Positions 37,131 through 46,787 are shown, numbered from the stretch's first letter. The stretch is 64,000 nucleotides of DNA from Alphaproteobacteria bacterium (GCA_018608245.1 JABAZY010000002.1:70634-134633), one strand, 5' to 3'. Notes: a model not told the origin generated them from the letters alone. Numbers and translations: made by a program.

Positions 37131-37985
37131 ATGATTTTAGAGTGTCCTAACTGTAAAGCCAAATATGATATACCAGATTCTACCCTGAGTAAGGGCGGGC
37201 GGAAAGTACGTTGTTCTGAGTGCCGTTTTAAATGGTACCAAGAAGCCATGTTCACAGGCAACTTCGATGATGACGACAATGATATTTTGGATGACGTCAT
37301 TGAAGAAGAGACAGCTCCACTAGAAACACCAGAAGATATTGATGTTCAGGCTAATCTCGATGCTATCCGTGATGAGATCGAAGCACCTGATGAGCCTGCT
37401 GTTGTAGAAGCCCCGGCTGAGCCAGAGCTGGAGCCTTCAATTCCTGAATCCGTTAAGCCAGATCATTCTAAAAATCCCGTGGTTGAGAAAAATGTTCCAA
37501 AATCTACGAAGGGACGATTGGTCAGCTATACAACAGCGATTGTTACGTTCTTATTATTAACATTCGCCAGTTTCATTATTTTCAGCGGGCCAATCTTAAA
37601 CATGTGGCCGGGCAGTTTACGCATTTACGAAATGATGGGCGCGCCGATTACGGTAGCAGGTGAGGGCTTGGTCATACAAGAGCTTACTGCAGAGAATCGT
37701 CAGAACAATGAAGGTGAACCAGTACTTGTGTTATCAGGGCGCATCGTCAACATGACGGAGCAAATGATTGGCGTGCCAAACATGATAGCGACCCTGCGTA
37801 GCGCTGATTTTACAGACGGCGAAAGCTGGATTATTCCTGCACCTGTTGATACTGTCGTGCCAAATGGCTCTTTCCGATTCAAATCAGACCATACAAACGT
37901 ACCAGAAGGAATCACATCCGTTTACTTCACCTTTGACCTTGGTTTAGGTCAACATAAAGGTAAAGCAGTTCAGGTTTCTGAATAG
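37131..37985 (+). CDS. MJ0042-type zinc-ribbon membrane protein (DUF3426-like)
   Basis: Started at the ATG at 37131 because the family begins MILECPNC; a GTG at 37095 would add 12 residues. 284 residues: zinc ribbon C5, C8, C28, C31 at the cytoplasmic N-terminus, an acidic linker, a transmembrane helix at about 136-160 and a C-terminal FxLD-like beta domain. It diverges from the ftsE operon, as in many alphaproteobacteria. Probably a membrane-bound sensor or regulator; target unknown. Confidence 0.82.
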   Translation: MILECPNCKAKYDIPDSTLSKGGRKVRCSECRFKWYQEAMFTGNFDDDDNDILDDVIEEETAPLETPEDIDVQANLDAIRDEIEAPDEPAVVEAPAEPELEPSIPESVKPDHSKNPVVEKNVPKSTKGRLVSYTTAIVTFLLLTFASFIIFSGPILNMWPGSLRIYEMMGAPITVAGEGLVIQELTAENRQNNEGEPVLVLSGRIVNMTEQMIGVPNMIATLRSADFTDGESWIIPAPVDTVVPNGSFRFKSDHTNVPEGITSVYFTFDLGLGQHKGKAVQVSE

Positions 37986-37995
37986 CTTATAGTTT

Positions 37996-38142
37996 TTATG
38001 GCTTAGATGGTTTTGGATACTGACGCGGAAACTCAGTGTTTTTTGCATCCGCAGGGGCATCTACAGATTTTGGTTTTATCCCGCAAGCTGTTATAATTGT
38101 GATTGAAAAACAAACTAATATGGTCGATATAATTTTTATCAT
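37996..38142 (-). CDS. LptM-like small lipoprotein, 48 residues
   Basis: Read on the minus strand from the ATG at 38142 to the TAA at 37996. A lipoprotein signal with lipobox IITAC puts the lipidated cysteine at residue 20. The mature 29 residues run CGIKPKSVDAPADAK and end with the FPRQYP motif typical of LptM/YifL-type lipoproteins, which assist assembly of the LptDE LPS translocon. In related genomes a similar lipoprotein lies between argH and lysA next to tlpA; here both are absent and the lipoprotein gene stands alone. Confidence 0.7.
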   Translation of the reverse strand: MIKIISTILVCFSITIITACGIKPKSVDAPADAKNTEFPRQYPKPSKP

Positions 38143-38201
38143 GATTATAAAAAACCATAGTAACGATTATCTTACAAGCCCTTTGGAGAATATTCTAAAT
38201 A

Positions 38202-38852
38202 ATGACTAAAAAGAAATTTGATAAACAGAAAATATTATCGATCTTAAGTTCATTAGGGTTGATCTATATTATTTTCATTGTCGTCAGCTTCTTCACGATG
38301 GATAAATCCAATGAAATTGTGGTGCTGGATCAACCTCAATCAACCATTACAGCGCCTAATAATCTAGCAGGCGCCTCGTCACCCTCACCGCAAGCGCGGA
38401 TGAAAAAAGGTGTGAAGCATAAAGAAATGCGCGACGCTAGATTCTTAGCACCAGATGGAACACGCACCAGATGGCGTGATTTTCAGGGGAATTACTTGCT
38501 GGTTAATATATGGGCGACATGGTGCCCACCGTGTGTTGTCGAATTGCCGTCATTAACGAAGTTACAAGAGCACTATAAAGGACGTGGGCTAGAGGTTATT
38601 GCCATCTCCGTTGATACCCAAGTGAGTCATGATCAGCTCAAAGCTTTCTTATATGATCGAAAAATAGGGCAATTTGCCGCCTATATGGATGATAATATGG
38701 AGATTCAGGCTAGAATTAAGACTAGAGGACTGCCGACAACTTACTTATTAGACCCTCAAGGGAAAGTAATACATATATTTGAAGGTGATGCAGATTGGTT
38801 TTCTCCCCATGCTACTGATTTCTTTACGAGTTTACTTAATAAAGAAAATTAG
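38202..38852 (+). CDS. tlpA: TlpA-type thiol-disulfide oxidoreductase
   Basis: 216 residues. N-terminal membrane anchor (about 14-32), a proline-rich linker and a thioredoxin fold with WATWCPPC (C108 and C111). The cis-proline loop TRGLPTTYL is present. It acts in the periplasm as a reductant, classically for cytochrome oxidase or c-type cytochrome maturation. Divergent from the small lipoprotein gene, as in other alphaproteobacteria where the argH operon occupies that place. Confidence 0.9.
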   Translation: MTKKKFDKQKILSILSSLGLIYIIFIVVSFFTMDKSNEIVVLDQPQSTITAPNNLAGASSPSPQARMKKGVKHKEMRDARFLAPDGTRTRWRDFQGNYLLVNIWATWCPPCVVELPSLTKLQEHYKGRGLEVIAISVDTQVSHDQLKAFLYDRKIGQFAAYMDDNMEIQARIKTRGLPTTYLLDPQGKVIHIFEGDADWFSPHATDFFTSLLNKEN

Positions 38853-38917
38853 AATAAAATATGGCATTTTATCAACAAGTGATGGTTTTTTAACTATTTC
38901 AAGGGCATAATATAAAG

Positions 38918-40222
38918 ATGTCGGACTCTCAAAGCGCCTCAGCTCCTTTAAAACCAAAATTAACCCAAGACCAAATTGATGCAATGGTTGATTTGCACGC
39001 GCGTTTTTTGTGCGGACGCTTGGGCGGACGTCGGGCGATACTACAAAATATGGATGTTTCTGGCTTGTCCTTTGCGGGCAAGGATATGCGTCAGGTAGAC
39101 TTCAGCGGAAACGACATGCGCGATATGAACTTATCTGAAGCTAATTTTCAGGAGGCTCGTGTCTACGCTTGTGACCTGTCTAACTCTGATTTATCAAATG
39201 CCAATTTCTTGCGCTCTGATTTGCGCGGCTCACGCATTGAGTTTGCGAATCTTAAAGACATTAATTTGAACAAAGCTGATTTGCGTGTTGGCGGTATTGC
39301 TAAAGATGGCGAAAGCTATGGCGTACTTGATGGTGTTAATTTTAGAGGCGCTAATCTGAGTGGTGCAAAATTAACAGGATCTCTTGCTGGTAGTGCTGAC
39401 TTTTCTGATGCCATCATGACGGGCGTTAATATCATGGGCGCTGATTTGCGTAATGCGAATTTAGCTGGTGCGGATATGTCAGGCTCAAAGATTGTCGGTG
39501 CTAATTTATTGGGCGCTGATATGAATGATGCCATTCTGGTTGATGTTGATTTAACAGGCATGACCGAAAATGATGCAGATTTTTCAAATGCTATTACAGA
39601 TTCTAATGTTGGTAGCTCAGTTGATGATCTAGAAATGCCGCTCGCACAAATGGTGGAGCGGCACCGTACATGGGTTGATACCGTTGGAAAAGAAGGTGAG
39701 CAACTGGACCTTAGTGGTTTTGACATGCGCTCTTTAACAACGTTGAAGCAAGAAAAAATGACGGCACTTAAGGCTAAAGACTCGCGTTTTTTAGGTATGA
39801 ATTTGTACAAAGTTGAAATGCAAAGCGCGATATTGGACGGTGCGGATTTTCGTCAGTGTGACATGGAAGAAGCTGACCTCCGTGGCTCTAGTTTTAAAGG
39901 TGCACGCTTTAATCATGCGAACGTTAAAGGCGCAAATTTTGAACCACTTATGTTCGGTGAAGGCGGTGCAGGATCTAGCCGTTTTAGCCCAACTGATTTT
40001 GAGGGGGCATCAATGTCCTACGCAGATTTTTCAAAGTGCAAATTAAAATCTGCAAATTTTAAGGGTGCAAATTTAACATACGCCAATTTTTCAGGAGCGG
40101 ATTTACGCGAAGCTGACTTCACAGGGGCTATTCTAGATAATGTTGTTCTTGAAGAGGCCGATACAACCGACGCTATCTTCGAACGCTCAGGCCCAGTATT
40201 TCAGTTTAAAGATAAAGACTAG
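38918..40222 (+). CDS. Large bipartite pentapeptide-repeat protein
   Basis: 434 residues. A short N-terminal helix region (1-40) with DLHARFLCGRLGGRR precedes two blocks of A(D/N)LxX pentapeptide repeats at about 45-230 and 270-425, separated by a non-repeat linker (QMVERHRTWVDTVGKEG). Pentapeptide repeats form a right-handed quadrilateral beta helix. No signal peptide, so cytoplasmic. Some members mimic DNA and protect gyrase, but nothing here proves that. It ends 2 bp from the convergent VOC gene. Confidence 0.85.
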   Translation: MSDSQSASAPLKPKLTQDQIDAMVDLHARFLCGRLGGRRAILQNMDVSGLSFAGKDMRQVDFSGNDMRDMNLSEANFQEARVYACDLSNSDLSNANFLRSDLRGSRIEFANLKDINLNKADLRVGGIAKDGESYGVLDGVNFRGANLSGAKLTGSLAGSADFSDAIMTGVNIMGADLRNANLAGADMSGSKIVGANLLGADMNDAILVDVDLTGMTENDADFSNAITDSNVGSSVDDLEMPLAQMVERHRTWVDTVGKEGEQLDLSGFDMRSLTTLKQEKMTALKAKDSRFLGMNLYKVEMQSAILDGADFRQCDMEEADLRGSSFKGARFNHANVKGANFEPLMFGEGGAGSSRFSPTDFEGASMSYADFSKCKLKSANFKGANLTYANFSGADLREADFTGAILDNVVLEEADTTDAIFERSGPVFQFKDKD

Positions 40223-40224
40223 CT

Positions 40225-40599
40225 TTAAGCTTTTTCTATAACCTCAAAGAATTTTAATTTTGTTCCTACTGGATCTTTAATCATAAAGTTACGATGATTC
40301 CATGTTTGATTTTCAATGGGGGTTATAATATCTTCTGATGTTTTAATTTTAGCGTAGAACGCATCAGCATTTTCAATTTGAATATAAAGATATGTATTTT
40401 CTGAATTGGGGTTTGTTTGACCTTGTAAAATCTCTAATTCGATATTACCAAGCGTATATACAACGCCTTTATCTTCTGCTGACCTGTTCCATTCTTGTGT
40501 TATTTCAAGATTGATAATTTCTTCATAGAAGCATCTGCACGCATCATAATCCTTAACAATGATAACAAATCGTGAGTTTCCCTTGAAGGTTAAAGGCAT
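40225..40599 (-). CDS. VOC (glyoxalase/bleomycin resistance) superfamily protein
   Basis: 124 residues with the paired beta-alpha-beta modules of the VOC fold (SRFVIIVKDYDACRCFYEEI, NRSAEDKGVVYTLGNIELEI, TYLYIQIENADAFYAKI). Possible metal or substrate residues are not obvious. It follows etfA by 9 bp on the same strand and is probably the last gene of that operon. Substrate unknown. Confidence 0.8.
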   Translation of the reverse strand: MPLTFKGNSRFVIIVKDYDACRCFYEEIINLEITQEWNRSAEDKGVVYTLGNIELEILQGQTNPNSENTYLYIQIENADAFYAKIKTSEDIITPIENQTWNHRNFMIKDPVGTKLKFFEVIEKA

Positions 40600-40608
40600 A
40601 GATAAATT

Positions 40609-41538
40609 TTATAATTTTTCGATCAACTCAGGCACTGCGTCGAATAAATCGGCAACTAGCCCGTAATCAGCAACGTTAAAGATCGGCGCTTCTTCATCCT
40701 TGTTGATGGCGACAATAATTTTAGAGCCTTTCATACCAGCCAAATGCTGGATTGCACCAGAAATACCGATAGCAATATACAAATCAGGTGCAACAACTTT
40801 ACCTGTTTGACCTACTTGGTAATCATTCGGCACATAGCCCGCATCAACAGCGGCACGAGATGCGCCAACAGCCGCGCCAAGTTTATCGGCCAGCTTTTCA
40901 ATTAACGCAAAATTCTCACCAGAGCCAACACCACGTCCACCAGAGATAACAATCTTAGCAGCGGTTAATTCTGGACGGTCTGATTCTGAAAGCTCTTGCC
41001 CTTTGAAACTCGATAGCCCTGCATCACCTTTGCTGGCTACATCTTCAATAGAAGCAGAACCGCCTTCGGCACCAACGGGGTCAAACGCCGTTCCGCGAAC
41101 GGTAATAATTTTTAGTGCGTCAGATGATTTTACGGTTGCAATCGCATTACCTGCATAGATAGGGCGATCAAACGTATCTGCATCATGTACCGCAGAAATA
41201 TCTGAAATTTGTTGCGTGTCCAACAACGCTGCAACGCGTGGAGACACGTTTTTACCAAAGGTTGTGGCTGGTGCTAGGATATGAGAATACCCACTAGCAA
41301 TATCAACAACAACTGGCGCTAAATTTTCAGCTAAGCGATGCGATAATTCTGGCGCATCTGCTTTCAAAACTTTTGTGACGTCATTAATTTTAGCGGCTTC
41401 TTCTGCGGCGTTCGCACAATCTGTTCCAGCTACTAATACATGCACATCAGCATCAATCGCTAGCGCGGCGGCTACAACATTCAGCGTGATAGGTTTAATT
41501 GATTTATGGTCATGTTCTGCAATTACTAAAATACTCAT
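40609..41538 (-). CDS. etfA: Electron transfer flavoprotein subunit alpha
   Basis: 309 residues. The C-terminal FAD-binding domain is clear: [59 protein letters not shown] in order, and [13 protein letters not shown]. With EtfB it carries electrons from acyl-CoA and related dehydrogenases to the quinone pool through ETF-QO. It follows etfB by 2 bp. Confidence 0.97.
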   Translation of the reverse strand: MSILVIAEHDHKSIKPITLNVVAAALAIDADVHVLVAGTDCANAAEEAAKINDVTKVLKADAPELSHRLAENLAPVVVDIASGYSHILAPATTFGKNVSPRVAALLDTQQISDISAVHDADTFDRPIYAGNAIATVKSSDALKIITVRGTAFDPVGAEGGSASIEDVASKGDAGLSSFKGQELSESDRPELTAAKIVISGGRGVGSGENFALIEKLADKLGAAVGASRAAVDAGYVPNDYQVGQTGKVVAPDLYIAIGISGAIQHLAGMKGSKIIVAINKDEEAPIFNVADYGLVADLFDAVPELIEKL

Positions 41539-41540
41539 GA

Positions 41541-42305
41541 TTAAATCACCTTTGCTTCATTTTTTAATTTGTCGATTAATTCATCAACGCTTTCTACCTT
41601 ACCACCACCAACACGCGGGGCAGGCTCAACGACTTTCACAACAGAAAGACGCGGAGAGAAATCAACGCCATAATCTTCTGGCTTGGTTATTTCTAACGAC
41701 TTTTTCTTTGCCTTCATAATATTTGGTAGAGACGCATAACGTGGCTCATTCAACCGTAAGTCAGTCGTGATGATGGCTGGCATTTGAAGCGTTAGTGTTT
41801 CTAAACCACCATCAATCTCACGCGTCACATCAACCGTGCCATCGCCAAGCTCAACCTTGGACGCAAAAGTTCCTTGCGACCAACCGAGTAGGGCAGAGAG
41901 CATCTGACCGGTTTGGTTTGAATCGTCATCAATGGATTGCTTACCCATGATCACTAAATCAGGTTGTTCTTTATCTACAATCGCCTTCAATGTTTTGGCA
42001 ACCGCCAAAGGCTCAACGCCACCAATATCTGTTGGTAAATCTGTTTCGACCAGAATACCTCTGTCTGCCCCAATCGCCATCGCGTTACGGATAGTTTCTT
42101 GTGCTTGTGATGGGCCAATTGAAACCACAACAATTTCTGTGACCTTACCAGCTTCTTTCAGCTTGGTGGCTTCTTCAATCGCAATTTCATCGAATGGATT
42201 GATCGACATTTTAACATTGGCCGTTTCAACGCCTGTGTTATCCGCTTTCACACGAATTTTCACGTTATAATCAATGGCTCTTTTTACTGGGACAAGAACT
42301 TTCAT
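41541..42305 (-). CDS. etfB: Electron transfer flavoprotein subunit beta
   Basis: 254 residues. Starts [19 protein letters not shown], with [14 protein letters not shown] and the AMP-binding [15 protein letters not shown]. It is the AMP-binding partner of EtfA. Order HIG1-etfB-etfA is typical of alphaproteobacteria. Confidence 0.97.
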   Translation of the reverse strand: MKVLVPVKRAIDYNVKIRVKADNTGVETANVKMSINPFDEIAIEEATKLKEAGKVTEIVVVSIGPSQAQETIRNAMAIGADRGILVETDLPTDIGGVEPLAVAKTLKAIVDKEQPDLVIMGKQSIDDDSNQTGQMLSALLGWSQGTFASKVELGDGTVDVTREIDGGLETLTLQMPAIITTDLRLNEPRYASLPNIMKAKKKSLEITKPEDYGVDFSPRLSVVKVVEPAPRVGGGKVESVDELIDKLKNEAKVI

Positions 42306-42337
42306 TCTATTGTAACTCCTTACAAATTATTTTTGAA

Positions 42338-42541
42338 TTATTCGCCGTTATTTCCGCTCCAGACCGCCAGCACAAAAAATGCCAAAGCCAGTCCTTGGAG
42401 GGTAACGCGTAACCGCATCAGACGGTTCCCGTGTTTTTTATTGAATTCACCGCCCTTGACCATTGCCACCAGCCCAACGACCAGTGAAGCAAGAACCAAA
42501 ACCATAGCGGCAACCATTAATATAGCGAAGAATCTAGACAT
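42338..42541 (-). CDS. HIG1-type twin-transmembrane small protein
   Basis: 67 residues with two transmembrane helices (about 4-28 and 44-63) separated by a basic loop (GGEFNKKHGNRLMRLRV) characteristic of the HIG1 domain. Mitochondrial HIG1 proteins associate with cytochrome oxidase; the bacterial members are thought to act similarly. It precedes etfB by 32 bp, a common alphaproteobacterial pairing. Confidence 0.85.
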   Translation of the reverse strand: MSRFFAILMVAAMVLVLASLVVGLVAMVKGGEFNKKHGNRLMRLRVTLQGLALAFFVLAVWSGNNGE

Positions 42542-42592
42542 GAGAGTAAAATAATACTTAAACGCCAGAAAGGCTAGGGTAATTCGTGGTTA

Positions 42593-43324
42593 TTAAGTCT
42601 TTTTCACAGCCATAAAGTAATTAACGTCCAAATCTTTTGGCGATAATTTAAATTCATTGTGGATGGGGTCAAAGACTAATCCCGTAATGCTGTCAGCTTT
42701 GCCTCTATTGTTACGTACCAGTTTAGCTAGCTCTGAGGGCTTAATGAATTTTTTCCAGCTATGCGTGCCCTTTGGCACCCAACCTAAAATATATTCTGCC
42801 GCAACAATACCAAGCGCAAAAGACTTCGGTGTGCGGTTAAGTGTTGAGAAGACAATAAGACCATCAGGCTTACATAGATCAATCACACTTTTCACAAAGG
42901 CATCGGGATTAGCGACATGCTCAATAATCTCTAACGCCAACACAACATCATAACGTTTCTTGTTTTTAACAAGCTCGTCGGAAGAGGTGGCTTTATAATC
43001 AATATTTAAATCAAATTGCTCCGCGTGGTCTTGCGCCACTTGAATCGCGTTTGCGTCTGCATCAATGCCTGTTGTCTTTGCACCAAGGCGTGCCATTGGC
43101 TCACAAACCAATCCACCACCACAGCCAATATCAATGATATCCAAGCCTTTATAGGGTTTAAGGTCATTCACTTCACGATCAAAATGCGCGCAAACTTGCT
43201 GTTTAATGTAGCTTAATCTCACAGGGTTTAAGCGGTGTAATGGCTTAAACGGCCCATTAATATCCCACCAATGTGAAGAATCTTTAGAAAAGTTTTGAAT
43301 TTCTTTTTGATCGACTGTATGCAT
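42593..43324 (-). CDS. ubiG: Ubiquinone biosynthesis O-methyltransferase UbiG
   Basis: 243 residues. SAM-binding motif DIGCGGGLVCEPMARLGA and downstream VVLALEIIEHV are those of UbiG, which performs both O-methylations in ubiquinone synthesis. N-terminal SSHWWDINGPFKPLHRLNPVR is family-typical. It diverges from lysC with 55 bp between starts, the usual alphaproteobacterial layout. Confidence 0.95.
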   Translation of the reverse strand: MHTVDQKEIQNFSKDSSHWWDINGPFKPLHRLNPVRLSYIKQQVCAHFDREVNDLKPYKGLDIIDIGCGGGLVCEPMARLGAKTTGIDADANAIQVAQDHAEQFDLNIDYKATSSDELVKNKKRYDVVLALEIIEHVANPDAFVKSVIDLCKPDGLIVFSTLNRTPKSFALGIVAAEYILGWVPKGTHSWKKFIKPSELAKLVRNNRGKADSITGLVFDPIHNEFKLSPKDLDVNYFMAVKKT

Positions 43325-43379
43325 AATGGCTGATTATCATTATTTATATCTAAGATACAAGTAGAAAGCGTTTTAATTA

Positions 43380-44621
43380 ATGGCAAGAATAGTTGCAAAA
43401 TTTGGGGGCACATCAGTGGCCGACATTGAGCGTATTGAACGCGCAGCGGATAAGATTGCGCGTGAAGTGGCTTTGGGTAATGAAGTGGCTGTCGTGGTGT
43501 CTGCTATGTCTGGCGTAACCAATCAATTGGTTGAGTATTGTAATGACATTTCAGAAGGTCATGACGTCCGTGAATATGACACCGTTGTTTCTAGCGGTGA
43601 GCAGGTCACAGCGGGCTTGATGGCGATGGCTTTACAAAAGCGCGGTATTAATGCGCGCTCATGGATGGGTTGGCAAGTGCCTATCCTCTGCAGTGAAGCG
43701 CATGGTAAAGCACGTATCGAGAGCATCGATAGCGCCAAAATGATTGAACGTTTCAAGGAAAAAGACGTGGCGGTGCTGGCTGGCTTCCAAGGGGTAACAG
43801 AGCGGGAGCGTATTGCAACACTTGGTCGTGGTGGTTCTGATACAACAGCGGTAGCTTTAGCGGCGGCGCTGAATGCAGATCGTTGCGATATCTACACGGA
43901 CGTTGATGGTGTCTACACAACCGATCCGCGTATTGTGAAGAAGGCTCAAAAAATCGAGAAAATATCTTATGAGGGCATGCTAGAACTGGCTTCATTAGGC
44001 GCAAAAGTTTTACAAACACGCTCGGTCGAGATGGCCTATAAGCGTGATATTCCCCTGCAAGTTCTATCTAGCTTCGATGACGCTATCGGTAGTGACTTAC
44101 CAGGGACATTAGTAACAAGAGAGGAAGATATAATGGAAAAGCATGTTGTTAACGGAATTGCCTATGATAAGAGCGAGGCAAAAATCACTTTATTTGATAT
44201 CCCAGATAGCCCGGGTATTGCGGCCAAAGTTTTGGGGCCAATGTCAGAAGCCAATATCAATGTTGATATGATTGTTCAAAATATATCCGCAGATGGCAAA
44301 GTGACCGATTTTACTTTCACAGTGCCGAAAGATGATTTGGATAAGGCAATTGAGAAACTAAAAGCGGATGAGGCTTTCAAAGATGCTCAGATTAAGGCGA
44401 ACAAGGATATCGTCAAAATCTCTGTCGTTGGTATTGGAATGGTATCTCACGCGGGTGTCGCACAAACGATGTTTGCAACTTTGGCGGAAAAAGGGATTAA
44501 CATTCAAGTGATCTCTACCTCTGAAATCAAGGTTAGTGTGATTATTGCCAAAGAATATCTAGAGTTAGCTGTACGCTCATTGCACACTGCTTATGGTCTG
44601 GATATGGAAGAAGTGGCTTAA
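43380..44621 (+). CDS. lysC: Aspartate kinase
   Basis: 413 residues. N-terminal amino-acid kinase domain (VAKFGGTSVAD at 4-14, GRGGSDTTAVALAAAL) followed by two C-terminal ACT domains (from about 265) for feedback control by lysine and/or threonine. It starts the aspartate-family pathway leading to lysine, threonine, methionine and diaminopimelate for the cell wall. A 14-bp inverted repeat follows before the rodZ-like gene. Confidence 0.96.
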   Translation: MARIVAKFGGTSVADIERIERAADKIAREVALGNEVAVVVSAMSGVTNQLVEYCNDISEGHDVREYDTVVSSGEQVTAGLMAMALQKRGINARSWMGWQVPILCSEAHGKARIESIDSAKMIERFKEKDVAVLAGFQGVTERERIATLGRGGSDTTAVALAAALNADRCDIYTDVDGVYTTDPRIVKKAQKIEKISYEGMLELASLGAKVLQTRSVEMAYKRDIPLQVLSSFDDAIGSDLPGTLVTREEDIMEKHVVNGIAYDKSEAKITLFDIPDSPGIAAKVLGPMSEANINVDMIVQNISADGKVTDFTFTVPKDDLDKAIEKLKADEAFKDAQIKANKDIVKISVVGIGMVSHAGVAQTMFATLAEKGINIQVISTSEIKVSVIIAKEYLELAVRSLHTAYGLDMEEVA

Positions 44622-44648
44622 GCTAGTCTCTTAATTGCCTGTTATTAA

Positions 44649-44692
44649 ACAATAAAACAAAACTATGAAATTTCTCATTTTTGTTTTATTGT
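44649..44692. repeat. 14-bp inverted repeat just before the rodZ-like start
   Basis: ACAATAAAACAAAA (44649-44662) and TTTTGTTTTATTGT (44679-44692) are perfectly complementary with a 16-nt loop. The right arm ends 6 bases before the ATG at 44699. It is pure A-T plus a few G-C pairs, too weak for a classical terminator. It would place the ribosome-binding region of the next gene inside or next to a helix. Confidence 0.6.
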
Positions 44693-44698
44693 TATGCC

Positions 44699-45490
44699 AT
44701 GAATACCGTAAAACAAATGCATCCAGAAGCCGTTGATCTTGACAGTTATAATGACTTAACTGTCGGACAAATTTTACAGCGCACGCGTGAGCATTATGGG
44801 CAAACGCTGGATGAGGTTGAACAAAATTTACGTATTCGTGCATCTCAATTAAAAGCTATTGAAGAGCTAGATTTAGAGTCTCTTCCAGGTCGTGTTTATG
44901 CCATTGGCTTTGTGCGTTCTTACGCCGAATACCTTGGGCTTGATGGTGATAAGATGGTGCATCTGTTCAAGGCGCAATCTGTAGGCCGTACCGCAAAGAC
45001 TGAACTTCACTTCCCAGTGTCCGCCGTTGAAAGCCAGGTGCCAAATGCTTATTTGGTTATTGGTGCTTTAACCGTGCTTATTTTACTTTTGGCTTATTGG
45101 ACAATTTTTCATACGCCAACGCAATATGTGGAAGAAATTCCACCCGTGCCAGAAGTGCTTCGTCAGGGTAATGCGGCACTATTAGAACCAACACCTGTCG
45201 CGATGGCAGAGCCTGCGGTTATTGTTGAGGCGATCAAGCAAAACCGTATGGAATTAGTGATTGTCGCCGATAGCTGGGTTGAAATCCGAAATGCCGAAGG
45301 CAAGCCAATCATTAGCCAAGTGCTAAAACCCAAAGACCGCTACATGGTACCAGAGGAAGAGGGGCTAACGCTCACGACAGGTAACGCAGGCGGTATCATG
45401 GTTTATATCAATGGCAAAGAGAAGCAATCGCTGGGCAAAGGCGCGGAAGTTAAACGCAATGTACCACTTGCAATCGCTGAGTTCCTTTAA
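44699..45490 (+). CDS. RodZ-like helix-turn-helix membrane protein
   Basis: The ATG at 44699 gives 263 residues. A cytoplasmic HTH domain of the RodZ type (about 20-88: TVGQILQRTREHYGQTLDEV, RVYAIGFVRSYAEYLGL), a transmembrane helix (about 115-137) and a C-terminal DUF4115 domain (SWVEIRNAEGKPI). RodZ links MreB filaments to the elongation machinery. Lies between lysC and ispG, a frequent alphaproteobacterial position. No ribosome site is evident; see the inverted repeat before it. Confidence 0.85.
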   Translation: MNTVKQMHPEAVDLDSYNDLTVGQILQRTREHYGQTLDEVEQNLRIRASQLKAIEELDLESLPGRVYAIGFVRSYAEYLGLDGDKMVHLFKAQSVGRTAKTELHFPVSAVESQVPNAYLVIGALTVLILLLAYWTIFHTPTQYVEEIPPVPEVLRQGNAALLEPTPVAMAEPAVIVEAIKQNRMELVIVADSWVEIRNAEGKPIISQVLKPKDRYMVPEEEGLTLTTGNAGGIMVYINGKEKQSLGKGAEVKRNVPLAIAEFL

Positions 45491-45543
45491 CAAAATCTTA
45501 TAAAAACGTTGAAATTCTGCTCTAAACAGGGCAAAACATCCGC

Positions 45544-46683
45544 ATGACACATGATGATCACATGATGGTGCGCCCCTGGCGACAGGTGGAACGACGCAAA
45601 ACCCGTAAAATCTGGGTTGGCGATGTGCCTGTTGGTGGTGATGCGCCGATCACGGTGCAGTCTATGACCAATACCCTGACGACTGACGTTCAGGCGACGA
45701 TTAACCAAATCCGTGAATTGGAAGTGGCGGGGGCAGATATTGTCCGTGTTTCTTGCCCTGATGAAGAGTCTAGTGCGGCGCTGAAGCTGATTGTCCCAGA
45801 AGTGACTGTGCCGATTGTCGCCGATATCCATTTTCATTATAAGCGCGGTATCGAAGCCGCCAAAAATGGAGCAGCGTGCCTGCGGATTAACCCCGGCAAT
45901 ATTGGCTCGGCGGATCGTGTGCGTGAGGTTATTAAGGCCGCGAAGGATAATAATTGCTCTATTCGTATTGGTGTTAATGCTGGCTCGCTCGAGAAAGATT
46001 TGCTCGAGAAATATGGTGAGCCTTGTCCTGAGGCGATGGTCGAAAGTGCGCAACGCCATATCCAAATTCTGGAAGATCATGACTTTTTTAATTTCAAAAT
46101 CTCCTGCAAAGGCTCCGACGTTTTCCTAGCTGTGGCGGCGTATCAACAACTAGCCGAAGTCTGTGACTATCCGCTTCATGTTGGTGTGACGGAAGCGGGG
46201 GGCTTGCGCTCGGGCACGATCAAATCCGCCATTGGCATGGGCAACCTGCTTTGGGCGGGGATTGGCGATACAATCCGTGTGTCCTTAAGCGCTGATCCTG
46301 TTGAGGAGATTAAGGCTGGGTTTGATATCCTAAAATCGCTGGGCTTACGCCATCGTGGGGTGAATATCATTTCTTGCCCATCTTGTGCGCGTCAGCAATT
46401 CCAAGTGATTGATACGGTGCAACGCTTGGAAGAGCGTATCGCGCATATTACAACGCCAATGACCGTCTCCATTATTGGCTGTGTCGTTAATGGCCCTGGT
46501 GAAGCGTTGATGACCGATATTGGCTTAACGGGTGGCGGTCAAGGCAATCACCAGATTTATGTCGGTGGCGACAAAGCACATCGCTTCCACCAAGGTGATC
46601 AAGATATCGTCGATCACATCGTCGAGATGGTTGAAGCCAAAGCTGAAGAAATCAACGCTCAGGAAGTGAAGTTAGCTGGCTAG
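45544..46683 (+). CDS. ispG: 4-hydroxy-3-methylbut-2-enyl diphosphate synthase (GcpE)
   Basis: 379 residues. It performs the penultimate MEP-pathway step with a 4Fe-4S cluster. Cluster cysteines lie in SCPSCARQ and in [12 protein letters not shown]; other motifs are [24 protein letters not shown] and LRINPGNIG. The rodZ-like gene is upstream by 53 bp and may be cotranscribed. Confidence 0.96.
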   Translation: MTHDDHMMVRPWRQVERRKTRKIWVGDVPVGGDAPITVQSMTNTLTTDVQATINQIRELEVAGADIVRVSCPDEESSAALKLIVPEVTVPIVADIHFHYKRGIEAAKNGAACLRINPGNIGSADRVREVIKAAKDNNCSIRIGVNAGSLEKDLLEKYGEPCPEAMVESAQRHIQILEDHDFFNFKISCKGSDVFLAVAAYQQLAEVCDYPLHVGVTEAGGLRSGTIKSAIGMGNLLWAGIGDTIRVSLSADPVEEIKAGFDILKSLGLRHRGVNIISCPSCARQQFQVIDTVQRLEERIAHITTPMTVSIIGCVVNGPGEALMTDIGLTGGGQGNHQIYVGGDKAHRFHQGDQDIVDHIVEMVEAKAEEINAQEVKLAG

Positions 46684-46692
46684 CGCTCAAAT

Positions 46693-46769
46693 CCATTAGT
46701 TCGTTCCGCGATTTAGCCTTTAGGCGTGGATGAATTGTTATATTTCAATGATATACCCATTAGTTCGTT
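46693..46769. repeat. Pair of 13-bp direct repeats CCATTAGTTCGTT
   Basis: Identical copies at 46693-46705 and 46757-46769, 64 bp apart, in the gap between ispG and the sulfotransferase-like gene. No open frame lies between them. They could be regulatory sites or the ends of a decayed element; nothing decides. Confidence 0.5.
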
Positions 46770-46787
46770 TTCTTGTTATATAAGACA

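Noticed and set aside
39316-39810. 164-codon frame antisense to the pentapeptide gene
   Set aside because: Mirror of a repetitive coding sequence; the product is a low-complexity echo of the repeats.
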